Positions 1 to 10,683 of a DNA stretch of 64,000 nucleotides are shown piece by piece. Under the pieces are notes generated by a model. The model was given only the letters and a program-made list of their open reading frames with translations. It ran no database searches and was not told where the DNA came from. A program made the translations under genes and the position numbers. The DNA is taken from contig QPMI01000658.1 of assembly GCA_004431415.1 (NCBI GenBank), positions 1-64,000 of the forward strand, in the 5' to 3' direction. How positions within the stretch are numbered: the first letter of the stretch is position 1; every line of letters starts with the position of its first letter. Source of the DNA: Cyanophora paradoxa. Its lineage: Eukaryota; Glaucocystophyceae; Cyanophorales; Cyanophoraceae.

Positions 1-105
1 CGAAAGATCCCTTAGAAAGATCTTAGGAAAGATCTTAGACGATTCTCCAGCGCGCCCCTTGGATTCTCCGTTGGATTCTCCGCCCGGGCCCTGACGCCTC
101 GGCAG

Positions 106-3100
106 GTCGTGAGGCAGCTTCAGGCGCTGGCGGCGGAGGGGCGCCTCGCCCGGCCCCCGTCCCACGCCGCTGCCGCCGGCGCCGGCGCCGCCGGCCGCGC
201 CCAGTCCCACCCGCACGCGCATGTCCACTCGGGTGAGGCTTCTAAGCTTAGACCTCAGTCTCGCCTAGCCGATGCGCTCCGCAGGCTTGGGCCACGGCCA
301 CGCGTACGGCCGGTGGGCGGCGGCGGCGGCGGGCCGGGAGGGCGGGAAGAAGGCGGGGGGGGAGGAGGCGGAGGAGATCGCGCGGGGACTGGAGGGCCTC
401 GTGGCGCCCCTTCGGCAGCGGCGCGGCCGCCGCTTCTCCCTCTTCGGGCGGAGCGGACTCCCGCCCGACGCGCCCCGCGCCGGCGCTACGCCCTCGCCCT
501 CCCCTCCTCCTCCTCCAGAGGCTGAGGAGGCGGCGGGGCAGAGCCCGCCGCCGCTCACGAGCGCGCCGGTGCCGGTGCTGGCGCCGGGCTCCGCTCCGCC
601 CCTGGGAGGCATGGGCCCCCGCCGCGGCTCCCTTGCCAGGTACCCGCCCCTAGGCCTTGCCTCCGCCCGCCCCGTGCCCACACGCCTGAACGGCCCGCCC
701 CGCCCCGCCCGGCAGCATCGCGAGCTCGGACGCAGAGGCAGAATTCCCCCCCCTCCTGCACCCCTTCCCCGCCGCCCCCTCTACCCCCGCCGCCGGGCGA
801 CCGTTCTCCTCCGGGCCGACCCACGCGGCTCACCTGAGGGTGGGGGTACACGCCCCGAATACCGTTTTCAAGCGTACCCCGCACGTGCGCTGTACCCGTT
901 GCCGCCCGTCCGTCCGCCCCGCGCCCCGCGGTCGCTGAGGGCCGCTGCCGCTGCCGCTGCCGCAGGGGAGGCGTCGCGGGCCGCACCCGCGTACCCCGGC
1001 CGGCGGCTTTGAAGGGTACGAGCGCTCTCGCCCGCCTCGCCCGCCCCGCCTGCACGCCCGCCGACCGCCGCGCGCGCAGGGAGCCCCAGTTGCGGCCCGC
1101 GACGCCCGAATCGCCGGCCCTCGAGGGCAGCCCCTCGCCCGGGCCCGGGCCCGGGTCGGACCGCGAAGGCGCCATTGCAAGCCGCCCCTCTCGCTCCCCG
1201 GCGCCGGCCCCGCGGCCCGCGGCCGCCGCAGCCGCCGCTCCCCACGCGTCCTACGGCACTGCTATGCCCGCGCCCCGCTCCGCCCCGCATCGCCCTTCTC
1301 CCCTCGGCCCGTCGCCCTCCCGGCGCCCCCCTCCGAGGGGCGCGCCTCCGGATCGACCGCCCGTACCCCCGCCACGCCCCGCCCCTCCCCGGCACCGACG
1401 CCGCGGCGGCAGCATCCGCCGCCGGTTCCGCCGCCGCGCCGCCCCGTCCCGGCCCACGCGCTCGCGGCCCGCCCCGAGGACGAGAAAGAGGCGGCGCGGC
1501 GGCGGGCGGTGTGGCACGCGGCGGGGACCGCCGCGGTCGGCGCCGCCCTCGTCCTCCTCTTCAGGTCCGCGTTCTAAAGAAGGAAGCTTAAGCATCCAAG
1601 CATGTTTGTTATAAGCTTAAGCTTAAGGAAGCGTAAGCGTCAGCGCGCGTTCCGCGCTCTAAAGAAGGGAGCTTAAGCATCCAAGCATCTTAAGCTTAAG
1701 CTTAAGAAGAAGGAACCGACCAGGCCGCGGTCCGTGTCAGCGCGCGCCACGCGCCTTCCGGGACGGCTAGAGGGGACCGGTACCGTACCCCGCCCGCCTC
1801 CGATCACGACTCCACTGCGTGGCTAGTGCTCTCCGCTGCCTAAAATTACGCATCTCTCGCCTGAAATCTCTCCCTCGCCCCCCCCCCCCCCCCCCCCCCC
1901 CTCTCTCTCTCTCTCCTCCTCCTCAGCGACCCGCTGGTCGACGAAGCAAGCTTATTAATTATAAGCTTTAGCTTAAGCATCCAAGCATCTATCTTAAGCT
2001 TAAGCTTAAGCCCTCGTCCTCCTCTTCAGGTCCGCGTTCTTAAGCATCCAAGCATCTTAAGCTTAAGCTTAAAGCTTAAGGAAGCTTAAGAAGGAACCGA
2101 CCAGGCCATGGTCCGTGTCAGGGCGCGCTCCGAGCGCTCCGCGCCCTCCGGGACGGCTAGAGGGGACGCCGCCCGCCCGCCTCCGACTCCACTGCGTGGC
2201 TACCTCCCTCCGCCGCCTTCCTCGCCTAAAACCTCGCCCTCACCCCCCTCCTCCCCAGCGACCCGCTGGTGGACGTGATGGCGGCGGGGAGCGCGGCGGC
2301 GGGCGTCGGGCCCTTCGCCGCGGCCTTCGTCGCCGTGCCGCTCCTCACAGCCGCCCCGGAGTACACATTCGCCTACCAGGTCCGTTAGCGGAATGAAGTC
2401 TTTAATTTAGCTCAAGCTTAAGCTCTAGCTTAAGCTTGCTTAGCTTTTTTAACTTGATTCGACTTGAGCTAAAGCTAAGCTGAGTACACCTTCGCCTACG
2501 TAGCTTACGCTTGAGCTCGCTTGAATCTTTCGCGCAAGGTTACTTAGCTTGACTTGGAACTCTAGCTCAAGTTGACCACCTCAGATCTAATGAATGTTTT
2601 CCTCGCCTAGACAGATAGATCTTGTCTGACTCTCTCTCTCTCTCCCACTCGCCCCCCCTCAGGTGGCGCGCTCGGGGCGGCCGGCGAGCGCGTCGCTCGC
2701 CGTCGCGGCCCTCGTTGCCTCCGCCGTCGGCGCGCCCCCCGCCCCGCCCCGCCTCCCGCCCCGCTCCCTTGCCCGCGAAGGCTTCAGACCCCGCCTGCGC
2801 TTATAAATAAAGCTTTCCCCACCCCGCCCCGCCTCTAGATCTGCCCGGCGGCTTGGCTCGCGAGCCTGGCCTCGCGAGCCCTGGCCCCGCCATGCCCCGC
2901 CCGCGCCCCCGCCCCCTCCCCGCCCTTCCCTTACGCTTTCCTCGCCCCGCCCCCGCCCTGTCCCGTCCCCGCCCCGCCTCTCGTGGACCCCCCCCCCCCC
3001 TCCTCCTCCCCCCGGCCCCCCCGGCCCCTCCCGGCCCGGCCCGGCCCCCGCCAAGGAAGGCTCCTGACCCGCCTAGCGAAGGCTTCGCGAAAGCCAAATG

Positions 3101-4246
3101 CCACTCCGGCCTCCAGCACGCCCCGCCCCGCCCCGCCCCCTCCTCCTCCCCATCCTCCCCGCGGCGCCTGAAGCTCTCCTCGCCCGCAAAGCCCCCTCCC
3201 CCCCCTCTCCCCCCCCCTCCCCCCCCACCCCTCACGCCGGGGCGCCCCGCCCCCGGCCCCCTCCCCCGCCGTTCCCTTACGCTTTCCTCGCCCCGCCCCG
3301 CCCCGCGCGCCTCCTACCCGCCCCGCAACTACCCTCCCATACGCATCCCCCCCCCCCCCCTCCACCCCCGCGGCGCCTTAAGTTCTCCTCGCACGCGAAT
3401 CCTCCCACCCCCTCCCCCCTCTCCACCCCCTCACCCTCCTCCTCCGCGCGCCCCTCACGCCGGCGCGGCAGTGCACAACACGCTGCTGCTGGGGACGACC
3501 CTCGCCGTAGCCGCCGCCCGCTCCCTCCCTTGGGACTTCTCCCCGGAGGCAAGTACACATACCCCCCCCTCCAACCCCCCCCATCTTCTCCCCTCCTGCC
3601 CCCCAACATAGGCCCTCAGCTTCTACCCCTCGACCTCGGCATGGAAGGCCGCTAGCGCTGCTGCAATCTTGGCTCCGGCTCCGGCCCTGCCGTTCTAACC
3701 CCAAGCCTAAGCCTCGAGTCTCGAGCCTCGAGCTTGCCGTTTTCGAAGTTCTTCGTTTTGAAATTCCAATAACCGGGTCCCGGCCGGGGCAGGTTGCGGT
3801 GCTGCTGGCGGCGCAGGCGGCGTTCGTCCTCCTCGCCCGCCGCCGCTCCCTCTCCCCGCCCCGGTGCCCTCCCCACCCCACCCCACCCACCCCACCCCCC
3901 CCCACCCCCCCCCTCCCCCCCACCCCACCCCACCCCACCCCCCACCCTCCAACCCCACCCCCCACCCCCACCCCAACCCCGCCCCCCTTCATCTAAGAAT
4001 AAGGAAGGGCCAAGCGTCTAAGGAAGTAAGCATCGATTTCGAATGATATAATGGTATTAGGATCCTTTCCCACCCCCCGGGGGCCCTCCCCTCCCGTTCG
4101 ATCCCTCTTGGATCCCTTTGGTCGCTGACTTCGCCGGTGCACTTTGGGCCGTGGCGCGCAGGGCGCTGGCGTGCGGGGCGCTGCTGCCGGCCTCGCTGCT
4201 GCTCGCCGCCGCCCTCCGCGCCGCCGGCTGGGGCTCTCCCTACTAG
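106..4246 (+). CDS. GC-rich multi-exon membrane protein gene, 5' end outside window
   Basis: I do not recognise the family. Exons that join in frame are 106-232, 285-639, 716 to about 840, then an unresolved stretch, 1479-1564, 2259-2379, 2663-2729, 3472-3548, 3793-3863 and 4162-4246 (TAG stop). The 3' half encodes four or five Ala/Leu/Val-rich hydrophobic stretches, for example after DEKEAARRRAVWHAAG, around PFAAAFVAVPLL, HNTLLLGTTLAVAAA, VAVLLAAQAAFVLLARRR and PASLLLAAALRAAGWGSPY at the C-terminus, so a multi-pass membrane protein is likely. Introns are C-rich. The junctions at 2729 and 3548 only keep frame if GC-AG introns are accepted; 3549 starts GCAAGT, the usual GC-donor consensus. The last four exons recur in the duplicate at 6878-8228. 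Strand and the downstream exons are well supported; the exons before 1479 are less certain and might belong to a separate gene. Confidence 0.6.
1545..2275 (+). repeat. Tandem duplication of an intron with its exon edges
   Basis: The block from about 1545 to 1936 recurs at about 2010-2275. Both copies hold the end of the LVLLF exon with its donor (TTCAG/GTCCGC), the same AAGGAACCGACCAGGCC and CTCCACTGCGTGGCTA stretches, and the acceptor plus first codons of the next exon (CAG/CGACCCGCTGGT). Only the outer pair gives a full downstream exon. Copies of GCATCCAAGCATCTTAAGCTT are interspersed. The first copy of the downstream exon is cut after about 15 bases, so it could act as a decoy acceptor. 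Confidence 0.75.
1878..1916. repeat. C24 run followed by a CT repeat
   Basis: An uninterrupted run of 24 C followed by (CT)n lies directly upstream of an AG acceptor. Similar but shorter C-runs fill other introns of this gene (about 3190-3235 and 3890-3990) and of its duplicate (about 7240-7270). It probably serves as an extreme polypyrimidine tract. Run length in an assembly may be inaccurate. Confidence 0.85.
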
Positions 4247-4365
4247 CTAGAGCTCCCCCCCCCAACCCCCCCTCCCCTCCCCTCTCTCCCCTTCCCCTGG
4301 GGCTCACCCCTGCTAGCGTTTCCCGAGCCCTGTACATACGACGAGAGCGACCCGAGGTTTTCCTT
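2630..4365 (+). repeat. Segmental duplication, copy 1 (copy 2 at 6850-8487)
   Basis: The four 3' exons of the membrane-protein gene and its 3' flank (including GAGCCCTGTACATACGA near 4325 and 8450) recur in the same order and orientation at 6850-8487. Exons are nearly identical between copies, while most intron sequence has diverged or been replaced. Confidence 0.85.
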
Positions 4366-4621
4366 CCATCCTGCGTTCGAGTATTTATTGCCAGCGCTAC
4401 GAGCTTTCTGTTGAGCATGACGCCCGTCCGTCGACGTCATGCATTTTCTTCAGGCAATAGCGACCGATCGAAATTGATATCCGGAGCTCATACACGCCTG
4501 CCAGGCTGCGCATGATATAGCTACTACCGTAAACGTAGTTCTTATACCAGGATACTAGCTGCATCATGCCTGCAGCTGCATGTGCCATCGTCCGACGTCG
4601 ACGGTCGATGTTTCGGTGCAG
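4247..4621. other. Gap between two 3' ends
   Basis: About 375 bases between two convergent genes. The first 110 bases share the 3' flank of the duplicated membrane-protein gene. I see no further open coding exon; it should hold both polyadenylation regions, but no clear signal could be picked out. Confidence 0.5.
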
Positions 4622-5743
4622 TTACATCGCGAGGTCAGCGCCGAAGGCGTCGAGGCCATCCGCCTGCGCCATCTCATGGTCAGCGCCCTTAAACTTCCGG
4701 ATGCGGAATTTGAAACCCAGGCCTAAAGCTAGCGACGGCCGCGGGTCGCGGCCGCGGGCGTCCGGTCGCGAATTTCGAGGGGCGGCGCGCACGTGGCTGG
4801 CGTCGGCGGCGAGGTCGGCCTCCAGGGCGTCCAGCTCCGCCTCGCACTCGAGCTCGGCCTGAATGTGCGCCGAGGGGCGCGCGCGCGCGCACCGTCACGC
4901 GTACGTGCGAACGCGATCGCGAGCTCGGGCGGCCATTTATGTATTAATATTTATGTACTTAAACTAGCTTATGTGTACGTATATATGCCATTTCATGCGA
5001 TGGCTATATATAGACTGATTCGTTTTTCGTTTTCCATATGCATGCAAATGAAGATTTTGGTGCGCGCGCACCTCAAACTCGCCGGCGGCATCGAGCTCCT
5101 CGACGGCCTGTGTCTCTTCATCGAGCGAAGGATATCTGGCGCGCGCGATCGCAATCACGGCCATCAGCTAAACTCAAGCCTTGAAGGTTGACTGCACATA
5201 TATACACGTGCAACGCGCGCGGCCGCACCCGTAGTTGTACTTGCAGTACTCGCTGTCGATGTTGAAAGCTTGGGTTTCTCCATCGATCGCGGCAAGATCA
5301 AGCCGCTTGTAGGAGCACGCCTGAGTAGGGCAGCCTCTGAGCTCGATTGGATCGCGAGGCCACGCGTGTCGCAGGTCAGAAGTCGGTGAAAAGTTCAGTC
5401 ATTAAAATACTGCACTCACCCCAAGTTGTATCTTCCGAGGGGTCCGCCCTGCGCACACGCGCAGAAAACATGTACATCAACAAGAGCTCATGACCCATGA
5501 TCATCGTTATAAGCAACACTCGCGCAGACATGATTCCGCGCGGCTTATGTATCATGATCATCTCGAATGATCAAGACAATCGTGCTAATGTGCATTATCT
5601 AGGCAAACACCGCGCACCTGTCCACCATACTGCTCAAAACACTCGACCTGCGGGGTGTCGTGACCGTACATAGGTCCGATGGGATTGCCGTCCGGGCCGA
5701 TCGGGACAATCGGGAGACCGTTTTCGTCGTAGAGGAAAGACAT
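4622..5743 (-). CDS. Six-exon gene for a 152-residue acidic protein
   Basis: Reading the minus strand, exons 5743-5618, 5448-5420, 5336-5229, 5135-5072, 4858-4793 and 4687-4622 join with consistent phases into 459 nt ending in TAA. The ATG at 5743 starts MSFLYDENGLPIVPIGPDGN, an unusual G/P/D/N-rich N-terminus. A cysteine-containing middle (GCPTQACSYKRLDLAA, YCKYNYG) follows. The C-terminal half is strongly acidic and probably helical, with repeated ELDA/ADLA units. There is no signal peptide or membrane segment. All junctions are GT-AG. The acidic helical tail loosely recalls ESCRT-III tails, but the rest does not fit and I assign no function. The reconstruction is good because six exons keep phase; expression is unproven. 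Confidence 0.72.
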
Positions 5744-6334
5744 CTTATCGATTCGACGTGCACAAATGTGGGCCTCTGAATATCGGGATTAGAAGCATAA
5801 GCGAGAGGGCGCCTCGAGCTCGATGCGTGCGCGGATATTTGCATACCGGAGGGCGTCTGGCGGCAAGGATAGCTAAGCCTGCAGCTGCAACTGGAATCCG
5901 AAAAGCTGACGACGTGTCGACTTTGCCGGGGTCTCCTCTTAGACTACAAGCCTACCACCGCCCTCCGATCGCGAGCCGGCTCCGACTCAAGACTCCGAGG
6001 ATCCATGCGCGAGCCCAGCGACTCTGGCAAAAAATTATTATATTTTTAACTTAGTCAAGTCGAGCTACCTTGTACCGGTACCGGTAGACAAAACCGGTTC
6101 AGACCAGGCCCCGGCCCGTCTAAGACCCGTCTAAGACCCGTCTAAGACCCGTCTAAGACCCCGCGGCGCCCCGGACCTTAACTTAGTAACTAACTTCCGA
6201 CGGTCTAACTTCACCGTCACGTCGCGCCGTCAGTGGCCCGTCACGGCGTGCCGCTCGGACGGCCCGCGCGCTCCTCATGATCACCGTCAAGTACACCTCG
6301 CGGTGTACTGTACTCGAGTACACCTTCACCTATA
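5744..6334. other. Intergenic, upstream of the minus-strand gene
   Basis: About 590 bases without a supportable exon. It should hold the promoter of the gene starting at 5743, though no TATA box or other element could be assigned. It contains a tandem repeat at 6118-6161. Confidence 0.5.
6118..6161. repeat. 11-bp tandem repeat, four copies
   Basis: GTCTAAGACCC is repeated four times without a mismatch. Confidence 0.95.
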
Positions 6335-6564
6335 CCGTGTAATACTTAATTACCGCGCTGACATAACTACTGCGCTACCATATTACTGCGCTCGAAAATT
6401 TTAGAACGCAGTAATTTGGTAGCGCAGTATTACCCCCTTTGCCAACAAATAATGCATTTTCGAGGCCGATGGAACGCAGTAATTTGGTAGCGCAGTAAAG
6501 CGCCTACCGTCGCAGAAAATTTGGAACGCAGTAATTTGTGGCGCAGTAAATAAGTATTACACGG
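6335..6564. mobile_element. 230-bp terminal-inverted-repeat element (MITE-like)
   Basis: The ends are CCGTGTAATACTTAATTACC on the left and, on the opposite strand, CCGTGTAATACTTATTTACT on the right, giving about 25-bp imperfect terminal inverted repeats. Both sides are flanked by TA, the target duplication expected of Tc1/mariner-type elements. There is no coding capacity. Inside, a roughly 25-bp word (AACGCAGTAATTTGGTAGCG and the next bases) occurs at about 6404, 6471 and 6524 and inverted at about 6368. The same terminal bases CCGTGTAA recur in elements near 61.7-63.0 kb. Confidence 0.75.
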
Positions 6565-6566
6565 TA

Positions 6567-6877
6567 GCTGCGAGGTCCGTCAAGGTATCAAATTTTAGCT
6601 TAAGCTTCATGATCCGATGATCGATATCATTGCTGCTTCAATTGCAAGCTGAAGCTGATCATCTTCGGTTAATGAGCTAAGCATAAGCTTAATAACTCAA
6701 TTCTACTTCAGCCTGACTTGAGCTGAAGCTCACTCGCTTAGGCTTAAAGCTTCAGTTCCTTCCTAGCCCAGGCGTATATACGTACTCGAGCTCGCCCTCA
6801 GCTCACTGAGTCACGCTTAAGCGTCCTCGCCGCGCCAGCAGATCTTTCTTGTCTGACGCTTTCTCTTTCTACCTCAG
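6567..6877. other. Simple-sequence gap before the duplicate gene
   Basis: Runs of AAGCTTAAGCT-type words resembling those in the intron near 2400-2560. The 5' exons of the parent gene are not found here, so the duplicate seems truncated. Nothing else seen. Confidence 0.5.
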
Positions 6878-8228
6878 GTGGCGCGCTCGGGGCGGCCGGC
6901 GAGCGCGTCGCTCGCCGTCGCGGCCCTCGTCGCCTCCGCCGTCGGCGCGCCCCGCCCCGCCCCGCCTCCCGCCCCCTTCCCCGCGCCCCGCCTCCCTAGG
7001 CCTAGAGCTTTGGACGTGCGCCCCCGCCGCCGGGCCGGGTCCTCCACCCTTCCCTTACGCTTTCCTCGCCCCGCCCCGCCCCCGCGCGCCTCCCATCCGC
7101 CCCGCAACTACCCTCCCCATATGCATCCGGATCCCTCATCCCTCTTCCCCTCCCCATACGCATCGATATCCCCCCCACACCCCCCCCCCTACACCCCCAC
7201 CCCCGCGGCGCCTTAAGTTCTCCTCGCACGCGAGTCCCCCCCCCCTCCCCCCTCCCCCCCCCCCCCCCCTTCCCCTCCACCTCCGCGCGCGCCTCACGCC
7301 CGCGCGGCAGTGCACAACACGCTGCTGCTGGGGACGACGCTCGCCGTCGCCGCCGCCCGCTCCCTCCCCTGGGACTTCTCCCCGGAGGCCCTGAGGTGAT
7401 CATGAGGATAAATCAGGATCTAACTGTGCACATGTAAGGATCGAAGGATCTTATAATCTAATTAACATCTAGGTATAAACAACATTAACTAAGGATCTAA
7501 GCATGTAATGTAATGTAAGCTAGAGGCGCGACAGCCGCCCCGGCCCCCGCCCTCCGTCTCCGCTGCTGCTACTGCAGCTGCTCGCGATCGCCGCCGTTCC
7601 CGCTCTCGCCTTCTCTAGTGAGATAGGCCCTGGGCCTCGAGCTCCCCACGGGCTTCGCTTTTAATGTTCGGGCCCGGCCCGGCCGGGGCAGGTGGCGGCG
7701 CTGCTGGCGGCGCAGGCGGCGTTCGTCCTCCTCGCCCGCCGCCGCTCCCTCTCCCCGCCCCGGTACGGTGCGCCCCCTATCATCCAAACATCCAAGCATC
7801 TAAGCGTCTAAGGTTTCTAATCTTTGGATATAAGAATCTCTCTCCCCTCTGTCGCCCTCCCCTTCGATCCCTCTTAAGCTTGGATCCCTTGGATCGAAGC
7901 CTAAGCGTCTAAGCGTCGAAGCTTCTAAGGAGCTAAGGCCTGACTCTAGACTCTAGGAACGGATCGCTGACTCTGACGGTGCACGCGCCGCGGCGGGGCG
8001 GCATCTAAGCGCCGAAGCGTCTAAGGATCTCTCATCTGCATATATGGATCTAAGGATCTCTCCCCGCCCGGGGGCACTCCCGTTCGTTCACTCTTGGTCC
8101 CTTCGGTCGCCGACTCTGTCGGTGCACGCGGAGCGGCGCGCAGGGCGCTGGCGTGCGGGGCGCTGCTGCCGGCCTCGCTGCTCCTCGCCGCCGCCCTCCG
8201 CGCCGCCGGCTGGGGCTCCCCCTACTAG
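6878..8228 (+). CDS. 5'-truncated duplicate of the membrane protein gene
   Basis: Exons equivalent to the last four of the 106-4246 gene lie at 6878-6944, 7311-7387, 7692-7762 and 8144-8228 (TAG). The last two are the same length as in the parent (71 and 85 nt). Differences in the exons are few and nearly all at third positions: CTG/CTC and TCT/TCC in the last exon, GTT/GTC in the first, ACC/ACG, GTA/GTC and CCT/CCC in the second. Only one change, GTG to GCG in the third, alters the protein. Introns differ strongly; the one after 7387 is AT-rich and unrelated. The parent's good GC donor (GCAAGT) is here GCCCTG, while a GTGATC donor eight bases on would break the frame. No start codon or upstream exon was found, so it may be a pseudogene despite conserved exons. 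Confidence 0.55.
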
Positions 8229-8919
8229 CGAGAGCTAGGCTGTGCGGCTCCCATCTTTTGCGAATAACCTCCCCGCGAGCCCCTGATCATGAGTATACAT
8301 AGCGCCTCCCCCGCCCTCCCTCTCCCCCTCCCCCCCCCCCCCCCCCCTTTCCCCAGCTAGCTCACTCATCAGCTGGAGCTCATCGTTTCTCCCCCGCCGC
8401 CCCTCCCCCTCTCCCCCCGTCCCCCTGGGGCTTCCCCTGCTAGCGTCCCCCGAGCCCTGTACATACGAGAGCGATCCGAGGTTTGCATCTCAGTCATACG
8501 TACGGGCTAGCATACATACATACGTCAGTCAGGAGCTCATCGTTCGCTGGTTTTGGTCATGCTTCGAATATCTAAGTGTTATGAATACGCCGTGACGGTC
8601 CGCGAAATTGCGAGAATCTACGAGCAAGAGCTAGACTGCGGACTAGCTATATAGCGACCGTCGGACACGAGAGGGAGCGAGACTACCGTATATCTAGAGC
8701 GGCCGGCACTTCGGATTCGACCTCAAATATATATTCAATTGCAAGGCTTCATGATCAAATACTAATTGCCGGGGTTTGGAGCTAAAGCTCACACAAAGGC
8801 ACAGTGATGTATAATTAGAAACGCTTCGAAGTCCTATCATGCTTGTGTACTTGGAAGTCTTTTTAGAAAACAGAGACCGTCGGACTGGATAGCGGCCTTG
8901 TAGGCCGTCGAGTTGCGAC
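8229..8919. other. Intergenic
   Basis: About 690 bases. The first 260 match the 3' flank of the parent gene, with a C-run at 8331-8347. The rest carries short palindromic words and no supportable exon. Confidence 0.5.
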
Positions 8920-9024
8920 CTAGTAGGGAATAACGACAGCCTGCGCGAGTTCGAACGTCGACGTCGACCGTTAAATTCATGATCAGCTTAATGCAATTTG
9001 AATAATTCGGCACGCGCAAGCACA

Positions 9025-9065
<41 letters not shown>

Positions 9066-10683
9066 GGTTGCTGCATGTATGCGTTGGATACGGGTGCAGG
9101 TGCGTATCCGTAGGAGTTCTGCATCTGAGGCTGCATGCTGACGACGGGCGCCGCGGGCGGTCCGTACATGTTGCCCTGATCAGGCAGCGTTAGCATCAGT
9201 CGAAGTTGTAATTTGCGAAAAATCCAGTTTCAAGAACCTTGCTCGGGTCGCCGACTGCAATGCCGTAGAGGGGGGCAGGGCTAGCTCCCTGGGGCACCTG
9301 TGCGGAGAGGGAGTGGGAGTAGAGGATCACGAAGCCGCAGCAGATGGCTCCGAGGAGCAGCCCGAAGGAGGCGTTCAGGGGCGCCAGTGCCAGGTCCGCG
9401 TCTTCCACGTACTTCCGAGAGCCCCCGATGAAGGTCCCGAGGGTGATGATGAAGGAAGCCACGGTGCAGCACTGGAGGCCGATTGACCCCCTCCACGCGT
9501 TGACGACGGCCGGGTTCTGCGAGGCGGGCCCTCCTTGTATTCCCGCGGACTTGGCGATGATGAAGCCCTCGAGGGCAACGGCGATGCCCGCGAGCACGCA
9601 GCCGATGATGCCGAACGCCAGGGCGGCCGTGTAGGCGTTCTTCAAGTCGCATATTTTGTTGCTGAGCTCGGATCCGGAGGCGCCGGCGACAGCGGCCACC
9701 GTTTGCGCCAAGGAACACGCATCGCTGTAGGATAATGAAATCCCATACGATTCCATCTTTGTCAGCCCTGCGCATGCGCGTGCGTGTCAGCTGCAGAGTC
9801 CCAGAGTGTGAAGGCCAATTTCGGAATTGAAATTTGCTGATAGATGCACGCACCCCATTTGGCCTCACTATCATTGAGAAGCCAGTACGGTGTGGCGAGC
9901 GCGATGATGATGAGGACAACCTGCACAACGCCCACCGAGAGGCGCTGCTTGGCTTGCTGATTGAAGGCCGCGGCGCCCGCTTGCTGGTGCTGGTAGTGCA
10001 CCAGGCCCATGCCGACGGCCAGCACCAATACGATCGGGACAACGATAACGGCGGCGCTGATGCCCTTTTGTTTGTTCCCGTCGACGTCGCTGGTGTACGT
10101 CACGGTACCAGAGGGCCCGTACGAACTCGAGCTCGCGGATGCGACGGTCACCGAACGTTTCGCGAATTCAGTAGTATACGAATACCCGGAATAATAGGAT
10201 ATGGTAAAGTATGCGGAGCAGCTTCCCGCGCTGCGCTCGTGATCGTTTAATTTATAGTCAGTAATAATCATCGTATACGCGCGCGCTATATATGGCAGGA
10301 TGTAACACATAATCTATAAATTAAATATGTACTTGCCTGGTCCCGCAAAGCTGTCGGTACTCCGAGCTCGTAATTGTCAATCGCTCGGGTGAAGATATCG
10401 ACGTCGATCTCCGAGCAGCCACACAGACACTCCCGACAAGCTCGGACGCTGTTGTTACCCACCGGTTGCACACAGCAAGCGACGCGGCGACTTCGCCTGA
10501 AGCTTGAGTCCAGTAAACATAGCAGGGCGAGTCCTCTTTGCACGTCGAAGAGGAGGAAGACGTGATCGTGAGCCCGTGCACGACCGCGAGGCTCATTGCG
10601 AGCAGGAACGCCATGCGCAGGAGTGCACGTGGCGCCACGCGCACAACTTGCATCTGATCCTGGACATGGATGGAGCGCTTCAT
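8920..10683 (-). CDS. Signal-peptide multi-pass membrane protein with polyQ tail
   Basis: Minus-strand exons 10683-10337, 10230-9854, 9767-9238, 9175-9026 and 8940-8920 join in phase to 1425 nt (474 residues, TAG stop). The ATG at 10683 begins a basic N-terminus followed by the hydrophobic MAFLLAMSLAVVHG, a likely signal peptide or anchor. A Cys-containing ectodomain follows, then a membrane segment near GISAAVIVVPIVLVLAVGMG and four more (ALATPYW, FGIIGCVLAGIAV, TVASFIITLGTFIGG, LLLGAICCGFVILY). The last four, with W...GL...C...C in the first loop, have the layout of claudin/PMP22-type tetraspan proteins; this is an inference from topology. The tail is Q/P/Y-rich with 13 consecutive CAG codons and ends AVVIPY. 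Intron 1 starts GCAAGT (GC-AG); a GTACAT/GAG pair would also keep frame. The other introns are GT-AG; the third contains TGCTAAC near its 3' end. Confidence 0.72.
9026..9064 (-). repeat. (CAG)13 encoding polyglutamine
   Basis: Thirteen CTG triplets on the plus strand are read as glutamine codons at the end of the fourth exon; the last CAG abuts the donor GTGTGC. Length variation would change the polyQ tract without shifting frame. Confidence 0.9.

Noticed and set aside
265-1595. Several long minus-strand open frames in the first 1.6 kb
   Set aside because: They are Arg/Gly/Pro low-complexity products of GC-rich DNA and antisense to plus-strand exons with good splice sites.
2801-4021. Gly- or Pro-rich open frames on both strands near 3-4 kb
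   Set aside because: They translate C-run introns, giving poly-Pro on one strand and poly-Gly on the other.
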